A stretch of DNA of 64,000 bases from AP-15 sp963750195. Lineage in GTDB: Bacteria > Pseudomonadota > Alphaproteobacteria > ATCC43930 > CGMCC-115725. The stretch's first letter is position 1. Every line of letters starts with the position of its first letter. Shown in pieces: positions 1-8,413 of this stretch. The stretch lies in NCBI GenBank assembly GCA_963750195.1, contig CAVVPS010000017.1, positions 133,205 to 197,204 on the forward strand. The letters run 5' to 3'. The notes below the pieces were generated by a model. The model was not told where the DNA came from, searched no databases, and worked only from the letters and a program-made list of their open reading frames with translations. The translations under genes were made by a program, and so were the position numbers.

Positions 1-2
1 AC

Positions 3-1499
3 GCGCTCCGCGCCGCGCGCTTTCAGCGCCAGATGGCGATGGGGTTGGTCCCGGCGGGGAGCCGGCTTGCCGAGCGTGATCCGGCGGTGCCGGCCTGGGA
101 CGATGTTCCCGCCGACCAGCAGCGGCTCTTTGCGCGGCACATGGAAACCTATGCCGCAATGCTTGACTGCGCCGACCAGAATATCGGCCGCCTCGTGGCG
201 TTGCTCGAAGAGCTCGGCGAGCTCGACAACACGATCTTTGTCTTCACTTCCGACAATGGCGGCACCAACTCCGCCGGGCCCGCCGGCGCGCTGCATTTCA
301 ACCGGCGTTATGCCGGGCTGCCAGGATTGCCGGTGGAGGTCGATCTGGAGCGCGAGGCTTGGATCGGCACCGGACGGGGATCCGCCGTTTATCCGATGGG
401 TTGGGCGCAGGTCTCCAATACTCCCTTTCCGTCCTACAAGACCTACACTGGCGGCGGCGGCCGGCGCGTCAGCTTCGTCGTCTCGTGGCCCGACAAGCTG
501 AAGGATTTTGGGGCCGTCCGCAGCCAGTTCGGCCATGTAATCGACGTGATGCCGACCCTGCTGGATCTCGCGGGCGTGCCGGCTCTGGAAACGTCGCACG
601 GCGACCCTGCCCAGCCGATGCAGGGCAAGAGCCTGGCGCCGGTGCTGCGGGATGCGGATGCCCCGGCGCCGCGCAGCGAGCAGTATTACGAATGCTGGGC
701 CAACCGGGCCTATTACCGCGACGGCTGGGTCGCGGTCTCATTGCAGAAGCGCGGCGAGACCATCGATTTCGACAATTGGACATTGCACGCCCATGCCGAG
801 GATTTCTCCGAGAGCATGGATTTGCGCCGCCAGCACCCGCAAAAGCTCGAGGAGCTGGTCGCGGCCTTCGACGCGGCCGCGTGGGCGAACATGGTCTATC
901 CGCTCGACAACCGTACACCGGCGCAAAAATTCCTGGAGGTGCCGCCGCATCAGCGGCCTCCGGCCATCGGGCGGCGACGGTTTCTGCCGAACGGCCAGAC
1001 CGTGCACCGCAATGTAATCGCTCCTCTGATCGGCAACCGAAATTTCACCATCATCGCGCGCTTTCGGCACGGTAGCGCGGACGAGGGCGTGCTGTTCGCG
1101 ATCGGCGACGTCGCCGGCGGTCTGGTGCTTTACATTGAGGACCGAACCCTGCGGCTCACCTATAACGGGTTTGGCCGATTTTACGCGTTGGCCGGCCCTG
1201 CGGTGTCGGAGGGCGAACGCAGTGCTGCGCTCGAATTCGAGGCGCTCGGCAGGCGGCGCGGCCGCGGCCGGCTGGTCCTTGATGGAAGCGACAACGGCGA
1301 GTGGCACGATCTCAGCCCGACCCTGACGGGCGGGTTTCACGAGGGGCTCGATATCGGTCTCGATCGCCGCGCCCCGGTCGATTGGGCATTGTGGGAACGC
1401 CACGGCATTTACCGCTACGGCGGAACGATCCGCGACGTCGTTGTCGAGTCCGGCCCGTTTGCTCCCGACATGAGCCTCGCCACGGGCCAGCAGGTATAA
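3..1499 (+). CDS. Arylsulfatase, C-terminal part (cut by window edge)
   Basis: This frame is open from the window edge, so the N-terminus with the CxPSR formylglycine motif lies outside. Visible sulfatase features are the SDNGG motif at fragment residues 83-87, the stretch around GRGSAVYPMGWAQ that lines the active site in large bacterial arylsulfatases, and a C-terminal beta-rich domain (about residues 350-490) typical of the roughly 780-residue arylsulfatase group. The family hydrolyses sulfate esters using a formylglycine and a divalent metal. The substrate cannot be told. No sulfate transporter or sulfatase-maturase lies nearby in the visible part. The family call is secure; completeness of the gene is unknown. 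Confidence 0.9.
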   Translation, partial: ALRAARFQRQMAMGLVPAGSRLAERDPAVPAWDDVPADQQRLFARHMETYAAMLDCADQNIGRLVALLEELGELDNTIFVFTSDNGGTNSAGPAGALHFNRRYAGLPGLPVEVDLEREAWIGTGRGSAVYPMGWAQVSNTPFPSYKTYTGGGGRRVSFVVSWPDKLKDFGAVRSQFGHVIDVMPTLLDLAGVPALETSHGDPAQPMQGKSLAPVLRDADAPAPRSEQYYECWANRAYYRDGWVAVSLQKRGETIDFDNWTLHAHAEDFSESMDLRRQHPQKLEELVAAFDAAAWANMVYPLDNRTPAQKFLEVPPHQRPPAIGRRRFLPNGQTVHRNVIAPLIGNRNFTIIARFRHGSADEGVLFAIGDVAGGLVLYIEDRTLRLTYNGFGRFYALAGPAVSEGERSAALEFEALGRRRGRGRLVLDGSDNGEWHDLSPTLTGGFHEGLDIGLDRRAPVDWALWERHGIYRYGGTIRDVVVESGPFAPDMSLATGQQV

Positions 1500-1694
1500 T
1501 CAGATAGTTGATGGCCTTGATCGGCAGCGCATCCGTCACGTCGGATGCGGTAGGCGGCGTCTACAAGGCGCTTGACACCGAGAGCCTCGGACGCGTTAAC
1601 GGCGCGAGATTGGGAACGGCCGTTTTGCGCCCCAAAGGAGACCCTGATTGGCGAACGGAGCTAACGCATGTCGCTGCGGGACCGGGAGGATTTG

Positions 1695-1883
1695 ATGCCG
1701 CGGCCCCGCGCAGCCGATGATTTCGAGACGATCCGTGCTCGCATGGACGAGTTGCGGCGGGAGAAGCTGCCCGCGCAGCCCACCCCGACGGCCGACACCA
1801 AACTCGCGGGTCATCGTGGCCCTTGCGGCTGTGGCCACAGCCTCTTCCCCGATGAGTGCGACGGATCGTGCAAGGCGTTTTGA
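1695..1883 (+). CDS. Small conserved hypothetical protein with Cys-rich tail
   Basis: A 62-residue protein. The ATG at 1695 is preceded by GGGAGG at a spacing of 5, better than the upstream in-frame start at 1668. The N-terminal half is charged and helical (DDFETIRARMDELRREK); the C-terminal 20 residues carry four cysteines in a CGCG...ECDGSC pattern plus a histidine, which could bind zinc. I recall similar short proteins being common in Bradyrhizobium and relatives, always without assigned function. It stands alone between the sulfatase and the alcohol dehydrogenase. Confidence 0.6.
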   Translation: MPRPRAADDFETIRARMDELRREKLPAQPTPTADTKLAGHRGPCGCGHSLFPDECDGSCKAF

Positions 1884-1991
1884 TGTAGGGGGTGTCATCT
1901 GACGCGATTGGGGCAATCGGCGCACGGCGCCAAAAGCCGGCGTCGGGGGAGGTGATGGAACCGGGAAGTTCGACCTAGCCAGGAGGCAGCG

Positions 1992-3008
1992 ATGGCAAAA
2001 ATGCGGGCGGTGCAGGTGGCGCGGGCGGGCGGTCCGCTTGAACTCGTCGAGCGCGACGCGCCCGAGCCGTCGCGGGGCGAGGTTCGCGTCCGCATCGAGG
2101 CTTGCGGCGTGTGCCATAGCGACAGTCTCACCGTCGAAGGGCAATGGCCCGGACTCTCCTTCCCGCGCATCCCCGGGCACGAGATCGCCGGCGTGATCGA
2201 CGCAGTCGGCGCGGGCGTGGTCGGCTGGAGCGCCGGGCAGCGCGTCGGTGTCGGCTGGTTTGGAGGGCATTGCGGGCATTGCGAGCCGTGCCGGCGCGGC
2301 TGGCTGATCGATTGCCGCAACCTGCGCATTCCCGGCATCTCGTACGACGGCGGCTATGCCGAGGCGATGGTGGCCCCCGCTGACGCGCTCGCTGCGATCC
2401 CCGACGAACTTGGCGACGCCGACGCCGCGCCGCTGCTCTGCGCCGGGGTCACGACCTTCAATGCGCTGCGCCATAGCGGCGCGATGCCGGGCGACGTGGT
2501 CGCGATCCTGGGTATCGGCGGCCTCGGCCATCTCGGGGTGCAGTTCGCGAACAAGCTGGGCTTCCGCACCGTCGCGATCGCGCGCGGCGCCGACAAGGAG
2601 GCGCTCGCCCGCAAGCTCGGCGCGCACCATTTTATCGATAACGCGACAGAGGACGTGGCTGCGGCGCTCAACCGCCTCGGCGGCGCCCGGGCCGTGCTGG
2701 CGACCGTCACCAGCGCCAAGGCGATGACGCCGGCGATCGACGGGCTCGCGGTGCGCGGCCGGCTCATCGTGGTGGGCGTCGACCCTGAGCCGATCCAGGT
2801 CACGCCGCTGCAACTGATTGGCGCGAGCCGCAGCGTCGTGGGTCATGCCGCCGGCGCGTCGATCAACTCGCAGGACACGCTCGCTTTCAGCGTCCTGACG
2901 GGCGTCCGTCCGATGATCGAGACCATGCCGCTCGCGCGCGCGCCCGAGGCCTATGCGCGAATGATGCGGGGCGACGCGCGCTTCCGGATGGTGCTGACGA
3001 TGGCGTAG
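1992..3008 (+). CDS. Zinc-dependent alcohol dehydrogenase (MDR family)
   Basis: The 338-residue protein has the usual length of medium-chain zinc alcohol dehydrogenases. The catalytic zinc ligands are visible in ACGVCHSD and PGHEIAG, and the structural zinc site in CGHCEPCRRGWLIDC. A Rossmann motif GIGGLGHLGVQ follows near residue 177. The start at 1992 has AGGAGG six bases upstream. It should oxidise primary alcohols or reduce aldehydes with NAD(P). It faces the MFS transporter at 3017-4309 tail to tail, with only a few bases between the stops. The exact substrate is not inferable. Confidence 0.93.
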   Translation: MAKMRAVQVARAGGPLELVERDAPEPSRGEVRVRIEACGVCHSDSLTVEGQWPGLSFPRIPGHEIAGVIDAVGAGVVGWSAGQRVGVGWFGGHCGHCEPCRRGWLIDCRNLRIPGISYDGGYAEAMVAPADALAAIPDELGDADAAPLLCAGVTTFNALRHSGAMPGDVVAILGIGGLGHLGVQFANKLGFRTVAIARGADKEALARKLGAHHFIDNATEDVAAALNRLGGARAVLATVTSAKAMTPAIDGLAVRGRLIVVGVDPEPIQVTPLQLIGASRSVVGHAAGASINSQDTLAFSVLTGVRPMIETMPLARAPEAYARMMRGDARFRMVLTMA

Positions 3009-3016
3009 CACCGATG

Positions 3017-4309
3017 CTAGCTGCGGCCGACGGCTGGCCGGGAAGGATACGCCGCCGCGCCCGGCGCCTCGGGCTCAAGGTCCGCGATGGCGCGGCCGCG
3101 CGTCTCCGGAAGCAGCAACAGCATCACGATCATCAGCACGTGGGCCAAGGTCGAGAACAGCGCAATTGCCGCCCCCAGCGGCATTATCACCGTCGCAAAG
3201 CCGATCGCGGTCATGAACACCGAACCGACCGCCCGGCCGGCATTGTAGCAGAAACCCTGACCGGTGCCGCGGATGCTGGTCGGGTAGAGTTCCGTCATGA
3301 ACGGGCCCATCGGTGCGAACTTCATCAGGATCGCCGTGTTGAGCGGGATCCCGAGGAGCAGGAGACCGGTGTAGCCGACCGGCACGTAAAGATAGACGAG
3401 CACCATGATGATCGTCGCGATGGCCGAGATCATGAACGTCCATTTACGGCCGATCGCATCGGCTAGATAGGCGCCGATCACAAAGCCGATCAGCGCCCCG
3501 AATGCCTGGACCGCGACGAACAGCCCGGTGCCGGAGGCCGATAGATGGCGCACCGTGCGCAGATAGGTCGGCATCCAGAACCCGACGGCCCAGACGCCGC
3601 CCTGCGCCCCCATGACCATCAGCGATACTTTTATCGTCAGCCACAGATACGGCCCGCGAAACGCCGCGAGCAGGTGACCGATCCCAGGCTGCGCGGTGCT
3701 GCGCCGCCGCTCCGTAAACGCCTCCAATTCCGGAATGCTGCGGCGGATCCATAGCACAAACAGGCCGGGCAAGATGCCGACCGCGAATAACGCCCGCCAC
3801 GCGATCGTTTCGGGCAGAATAGCGAACAGGCCGGCGTAGACGAGCGCCGCCAGGCCCGGGCCAACCGCCGCGCCGGTCTGCACGAAGCCGACGCCGCGGC
3901 CGCGATATTTGTCGCGGATGACCTCACCCATCAGTACCGCGCCGGTAGCCCACTCACCACCGAAGCCAAGCCCGTGCAAGCCGCGCAGGATGAACAGCTG
4001 CTCGAAGTTTTGCGCGAAGCTACACAGGAAGGTGAAGATCGAGTACCACAGGATCGCGATCTGCAGCATGCGCACGCGGCCGAAGCGGTCCGCGAGAGAG
4101 CCGGCGAACCAGCCCCCGAACGCCGAGGTCACGACGGTGACTGTGCCGATCGTGCCGGCGGCGCCGGTCGATATGCCCCATACCGCAATGATCGTGGGTA
4201 CGACATAGCTGTACAGCTGTTGATCGAAGCCGTCCAAGGTCCAGCCGCCCCAGCAGGCGAGCATCGTCCGGCGTTCCCGTGAGGTCAGATCGCGCAGCCA
4301 GGCCAACAT
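3017..4309 (-). CDS. MFS transporter (sugar or organic-acid type)
   Basis: A 430-residue integral membrane protein with about 12 hydrophobic segments and the MFS loop signature (SLADRFGRVRM after TM2). A second PETRGR-like element near the C-terminus (LLPETRGRAIADLEPE) is typical of the sugar-porter or metabolite:H+ symporter branch. A purine-rich AGGGGGA precedes the ATG. It is divergent from the amidohydrolase at 4539, so it may import the substrate that hydrolase acts on; that link is inference from position only. Confidence 0.9.
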   Translation of the reverse strand: MLAWLRDLTSRERRTMLACWGGWTLDGFDQQLYSYVVPTIIAVWGISTGAAGTIGTVTVVTSAFGGWFAGSLADRFGRVRMLQIAILWYSIFTFLCSFAQNFEQLFILRGLHGLGFGGEWATGAVLMGEVIRDKYRGRGVGFVQTGAAVGPGLAALVYAGLFAILPETIAWRALFAVGILPGLFVLWIRRSIPELEAFTERRRSTAQPGIGHLLAAFRGPYLWLTIKVSLMVMGAQGGVWAVGFWMPTYLRTVRHLSASGTGLFVAVQAFGALIGFVIGAYLADAIGRKWTFMISAIATIIMVLVYLYVPVGYTGLLLLGIPLNTAILMKFAPMGPFMTELYPTSIRGTGQGFCYNAGRAVGSVFMTAIGFATVIMPLGAAIALFSTLAHVLMIVMLLLLPETRGRAIADLEPEAPGAAAYPSRPAVGRS

Positions 4310-4538
4310 CGCATTTCCCCCTAACTTTTTTGGTCGATCTGTTGACTTATCGGCAATTTGATCTTAGCCGGCCAGACACGCCGCCGCATCCCTGATGCGC
4401 CGTCCGCCGCCGGGGCTCGCCGCCGTCGCCGAAGCTGGCGAGCGCCGCGTATCCCCGCCGAGGCCTTGACCCCTGATCTGACAGATGTCCTGATGGAGCT
4501 GTCGAACGCAATATTCGTCGATTTCAGACGGCGAGACC

Positions 4539-5792
4539 ATGGCAAACAATTCAACAAGGTCCGCGAAGGTCAGGGTTATCCATGCCGGCTCTTTGCTCGC
4601 CGACCCGGACATGCCGCCCAAGTCCGAGCAGAGCATTCTGATCGACGGGGAGCGGATCAAAGCGGTGTCGGACGGCTTCGTTGATCCGCCTCCGGGCGGT
4701 GAGCTGATCGATCTGCGCCGGAAATTCGTCCTTCCCGGGCTGATCGATTGCCATGTGCACCTGACATCGCAGCTCGACCGGGAATCCAGACTGCGCAAGG
4801 TCGAAGATTCCGACCCCAAGGTCGGCTTCAATGCGGCGTATCACGCGGCCGTCACCCTGGGCGCCGGTTTCACTACCGTGCGCGACGTCGGTGCTGCTGG
4901 TAATCCCGATGTTATTTTCGCATTGCGGGCCGCCATCGCCGAAAGGAAGGTTGCCGGGCCGCGAATTCTTTGCGTCGGCGCCATTCTCTCGCCTACCGGC
5001 GGTCACGGCCAGACCTATGGCTATCGCCACGACGTTTGCGCTTGCGTGCAATCAACCTCGGGAATTTGCGACGGCGTTGACGAATGTCGCCGCGCGGTGC
5101 GCCGCCAGGTCAGCCATGGCGCGGACGCGATCAAGTTTGTAGCGACCGGCGGCGTGCTCTCTAACATCAAGGCCGGCCTCGACCAGCAATTCACTGACGA
5201 GGAAATCCGCTCGATCATCGAAACGGCCCATCGCCTGGGCCGGCGCGTCGCCGCCCATGCGCACGGCGCTGCCGGCATCAACGCGGCGCTCGAAGCCGGT
5301 GTCGACTCAATCGAGCATGGGAGCTTCCTCGACGCTCGCTCGCTCGAGCTGTTCCTCGCCAAAGGCGCGTTTCATGTGCCGACGATCATTGCCGGCGTCA
5401 CGGTCTTGCAGATGGCGCAGGGCGACGGCGTATTGACGCCAGCGCAAATCGAGAAGGCGATGATCGTCGGCGTCAAGATCAAGGAGGCCCTCGCCCGCTC
5501 GCACAAGGCCGGCGTGACGATCGCGTTCGGCACCGATATGGGTGTGGGGCCGCACGGACAGAACGCACGCGAGTTCGGCTACATGGTCGAAGCAGGGATG
5601 CCCTCCCGCGAAGCGATCAAAGCAGCGACGGTCAATGCCGCCAAGCTGCTCGACCTGTCCGACGAAGTTGGAACGATCGCGCCCGGCAAATCGGCCGATG
5701 TCATCGCGGTGGATTCGAGCCCGCTCGACGACGTGTCCGTACTCGAGCGCGTGGCCTTCGTAATGACGCGCGGCGACGTCTATCGGGAGTGA
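4539..5792 (+). CDS. Metal-dependent amidohydrolase (imidazolonepropionase-like)
   Basis: A 417-residue amidohydrolase of the cyclic-imidase/prolidase-like branch. Visible metal-binding elements are the GLIDCHVHL motif (HxH on strand 1), the region DAIKFVATGG around the bridging lysine, the HAHG histidines near residue 240, an EHGSF histidine and the late FGTDMG aspartate. The C-terminal beta-sandwich motif GTIAPGKSADVIAVD is characteristic. It hydrolyses C-N bonds in amides or dipeptide-like compounds. The 229 bp separating it from the divergent MFS gene should hold both promoters. The substrate is unknown. Confidence 0.9.
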   Translation: MANNSTRSAKVRVIHAGSLLADPDMPPKSEQSILIDGERIKAVSDGFVDPPPGGELIDLRRKFVLPGLIDCHVHLTSQLDRESRLRKVEDSDPKVGFNAAYHAAVTLGAGFTTVRDVGAAGNPDVIFALRAAIAERKVAGPRILCVGAILSPTGGHGQTYGYRHDVCACVQSTSGICDGVDECRRAVRRQVSHGADAIKFVATGGVLSNIKAGLDQQFTDEEIRSIIETAHRLGRRVAAHAHGAAGINAALEAGVDSIEHGSFLDARSLELFLAKGAFHVPTIIAGVTVLQMAQGDGVLTPAQIEKAMIVGVKIKEALARSHKAGVTIAFGTDMGVGPHGQNAREFGYMVEAGMPSREAIKAATVNAAKLLDLSDEVGTIAPGKSADVIAVDSSPLDDVSVLERVAFVMTRGDVYRE

Positions 5793-5920
5793 CTTAGTTC
5801 CCGCTCAACGAAGACCTCCCGACACCGCGTCGGCGGCGCGATCCGATAAGCTAGTCCGCTCAACCCTCTGCCTTGCCCCGAACGCACTCGGAGCAAGGCG
5901 GCCCGGTCGGAAGAACGGGG

Positions 5921-6742
5921 TCAGGCAGACGGCGGGAAGAACACCAAGGTGCGCACCTCGATGCTTTCCCGCGGCGGCGCGCCGGGGGTCAGCGGGTTCT
6001 CGAAAGAGGTGTGGAACGACAGGCGAGCACGGCCGTCATTGGCGCTATCGTGGACCCGGATGAACAGCACCTCGTTGGGCTGCTGGTCCGAGAAATAGTA
6101 CCAGCGATGCTTCGGGTTATACTCGACCCGTGAGGTCTCGCCGCGCACATGGGCGTAGACGAGATCGCTGGCGATCAGATCGTCGTCGGTAAAGCTGCGC
6201 GCGTCGCACAGCGCCAGCGGCAAATCCTGCACCGGACCGCGGATCGGCCGCCACACATTGACGATGCCGAAGCGGTGCTTCAGCAGCTCCTCGGCATCGG
6301 CGCCGAGATGGTCGCGCACGCGGCGGGGCGCCGAGTTCACCGTATGGTCATTGTGCACCTGCCGCGAGGGCTTGGCCAAGCCTTCCCGCGTGGCGTTGCG
6401 CACGTTGTGGTCGAATACAAAAACGCGGCTGGCGCCGAGCTTGTTCTTCAAGAGTTGCTCGACCTCGGGGTAGTAGACGCGCTTGATTTGCTCGGGATCA
6501 TAGAAATCGGATACCGCGGTTGGCGCCTTGACCAGCGCGAAGCCGTTGCGGTCGAGCGTGAACTCGGACTCGCGGCCGCGCGCGTCCTCTATCGTGACCT
6601 CGTGCGGATCGTCGATGCCATTCGCGCGCGGCACCCCGGGCGGTGGTTCGATGCGATAATAGGCCGGCTTTTCGGCGCCGCGCTTCAGGTAATGGAGGGT
6701 CGATGTGAGGGTAGTCGGGGCTATGGCAACATCCAGCGGCAT
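5921..6742 (-). CDS. CmcJ/AsaB-family oxidoreductase
   Basis: A 273-residue protein recognisable as the CmcJ/NvfI (7-alpha-cephem-methoxylase P8 / GA4 desaturase-related) family by its HNDHT metal-binding motif near residue 130, the NVWRPIRGPVQDLPLALCD core block, and the YNPKHRWYYFSDQQPNE block. The ATG at 6742 has AAGGAG upstream. Family members include enzymes or enzyme partners of secondary metabolism and many bacterial proteins without known substrate. It converges with the amidohydrolase at 4539-5792. A role in modifying a xenobiotic or a secondary metabolite is inference. Confidence 0.82.
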   Translation of the reverse strand: MPLDVAIAPTTLTSTLHYLKRGAEKPAYYRIEPPPGVPRANGIDDPHEVTIEDARGRESEFTLDRNGFALVKAPTAVSDFYDPEQIKRVYYPEVEQLLKNKLGASRVFVFDHNVRNATREGLAKPSRQVHNDHTVNSAPRRVRDHLGADAEELLKHRFGIVNVWRPIRGPVQDLPLALCDARSFTDDDLIASDLVYAHVRGETSRVEYNPKHRWYYFSDQQPNEVLFIRVHDSANDGRARLSFHTSFENPLTPGAPPRESIEVRTLVFFPPSA

Positions 6743-7083
6743 GATTGGGCTCCTTCGATCTTGGGCTCTCTCTTGGTGGCGTTCAGCCTCAGCGCGTCAC
6801 GATGCTTCGCCAAGCTCCACTACTCCACGTCATCGAGCGGGTGTCAATCATGATTACAAGATCGACCGGTGGATGAGGTTTATTTGGCATATAAATAATG
6901 GGTTTTCTACAAAATAGTCTGCAAGGCTATCGGCCGCTCTGCACCCGCCCGAGCAGACCAGCGACGACGACCCTGCGGCCATCAGCGTTCAGGTTTGCTA
7001 TTTGAGCATTGCGTTCGGCCTCGCGCCGCAGATGCGGCTGCGCTACCATGTCGCACGATCGGATTGCATCGGAGGAAATGTCG
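6743..7083. other. Divergent intergenic region with AT-rich core
   Basis: These 341 bases separate the divergent CmcJ-like gene and the amidohydrolase at 7084, so both promoters should lie here. Bases 6840-6925 are clearly AT-richer than the surroundings and contain the palindrome AATCATGATT. I see no gene. No sigma-70 boxes are clear enough to call. Confidence 0.4.
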
Positions 7084-8211
7084 ATGACCCGCGCCTATGA
7101 CGTAGTCGATGCCGACGGCCACATTCTGGAGCCGCTCGATCTCTGGGACGAATACATCGATCCCAAATTCCGCGAGCGCCGCCCGCGCTTTACGATCGAC
7201 GAGAACGGCAAGGAACGCCTCACCGTCGAAGGCAAAATGCTGGGCAATCCGCGGGGGATCGGCAGCCTCGGTTCTGTCGGTGTGCGGCAAGGTGCGGTCA
7301 AGCCCGATACCCTGAAATACGCCGAAGGGAAGAAGGGCGGGTTCGACCCGCATGCCCGTATCGTCGACATGGATTCCGACGGGATCGACGCCGCTTTCCT
7401 CTACCCGAGCCTTGGCCTGTTCGCCGGCGCCGTCGCGGACCCCGAGCTCGCCGCCGCGATGTGCCGCGCCTACAACCGCTGGCTCGCCGACTACTGCAAG
7501 CCCTATCCGGACCGCCTGTTCGGGGTCGCGATGCTGCCGATGCAGTCAGTCGACCTGGCGATCGAGGAGATGCGCTACGCGCGCGAAGCGCTCGGGATGC
7601 GCGGCGGGTTCCTGCGGCCGAACCCGTATCACGGCGTCAAAATGATCAGCGATCCGATGTACGAGCCGTTCTGGACAATGGCCGAGGAACTCGATTTCTC
7701 GATCGGCTTTCACGAGGGCTCGACCAACGCGATGCCCACCGTCGGCGTTGACCGCTTCGCTGCGGACCGCGCGGCACGGCACATGATCAGCCACACGATG
7801 GAAATGATGCTGGCGGCGATGAGCGTGATCTGGGGCGGCGTGGTCGACCGTCACCCGCGATTGCGCGTTGCGTTCCTCGAGTCGGGCGGCGGATGGATGG
7901 CGCCCTGGCTCGACCGCATGGACCGGCATTTCGACGACCACGGCTTTAACGAGACCGCCCCAAAGATGCGGCCAAGCGAGCTGTTTCAGCGCAACTGCTG
8001 GATCTCGTTCGAGCCGGTCGAGAACAGCATCGCCGTACTGGCCGACTATATCGGCCCGCACAAGATCATGTGGGCGACCGATTATCCGCATCAGGACGGG
8101 TTCTTCCCGGGTGCGCCTGACATGGTCCGCGAGCGGCTCGGACCGTTGTCGCCCGAGGCGAGGCATCAGGTGATGGCCGGCGGCGCGCTGGGCTTTTACG
8201 GTATGAACTGA
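7084..8211 (+). CDS. Amidohydrolase 2 family (ACMSD-like) hydrolase or decarboxylase
   Basis: The start is placed at ATG 7084 because GGAGG (7071-7075) lies 8 bases upstream; the ATG at 7078 would be too close and 7009 has no such site. The 375-residue protein opens with DADGHILEPLDLWDEYI, the DxH variant of the metal motif in this TIM-barrel family. It continues with GFHEGS and ends with the conserved WATDYPHQDG block, whose aspartate completes the metal site. Relatives decarboxylate or hydrolyse aromatic or keto acids. The monooxygenase at 8414 is downstream on the same strand, separated by a palindromic operator. Confidence 0.88.
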   Translation: MTRAYDVVDADGHILEPLDLWDEYIDPKFRERRPRFTIDENGKERLTVEGKMLGNPRGIGSLGSVGVRQGAVKPDTLKYAEGKKGGFDPHARIVDMDSDGIDAAFLYPSLGLFAGAVADPELAAAMCRAYNRWLADYCKPYPDRLFGVAMLPMQSVDLAIEEMRYAREALGMRGGFLRPNPYHGVKMISDPMYEPFWTMAEELDFSIGFHEGSTNAMPTVGVDRFAADRAARHMISHTMEMMLAAMSVIWGGVVDRHPRLRVAFLESGGGWMAPWLDRMDRHFDDHGFNETAPKMRPSELFQRNCWISFEPVENSIAVLADYIGPHKIMWATDYPHQDGFFPGAPDMVRERLGPLSPEARHQVMAGGALGFYGMN

Positions 8212-8291
8212 CGCGGGATTGTGGGAGCGGGCCAGAATGCTGTCCGCTCTTGCATTGACAGACCCCGGGTGTGGGCATAGCCTCGCTCAGA

Positions 8292-8309
8292 ACCAAACGG
8301 TCGTTTGGT
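8292..8309. promoter_or_regulatory. Palindromic TetR-type operator
   Basis: The sequence ACCAAACGGTCGTTTGGT is a perfect inverted repeat with 8-base arms (ACCAAACG/CGTTTGGT) and a 2-base centre. Size, symmetry and the CGGTCG-like centre fit binding sites of TetR-family repressors. It sits about 105 bp upstream of the monooxygenase start (8414) and 80 bp after the amidohydrolase stop, so it most likely controls the monooxygenase. No TetR-family gene is visible in this window. Confidence 0.6.
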
Positions 8310-8413
8310 CGCGCTCACTCGCGTACAGCGAAGCGGGCGAGGGTGGTCCGCAATGCACGGCAAAGGGTGATGAACGGGTACGTCCGGTAGTTGTCTGAAA
8401 GGCGAGAACTGCC

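Noticed and set aside
5870..5899. Inverted repeat GCCTTGC/GCAAGGC between convergent genes, a possible terminator.
   Set aside because: The 16-base loop is long, and there is no T-run on either side, so an intrinsic terminator is not convincing.
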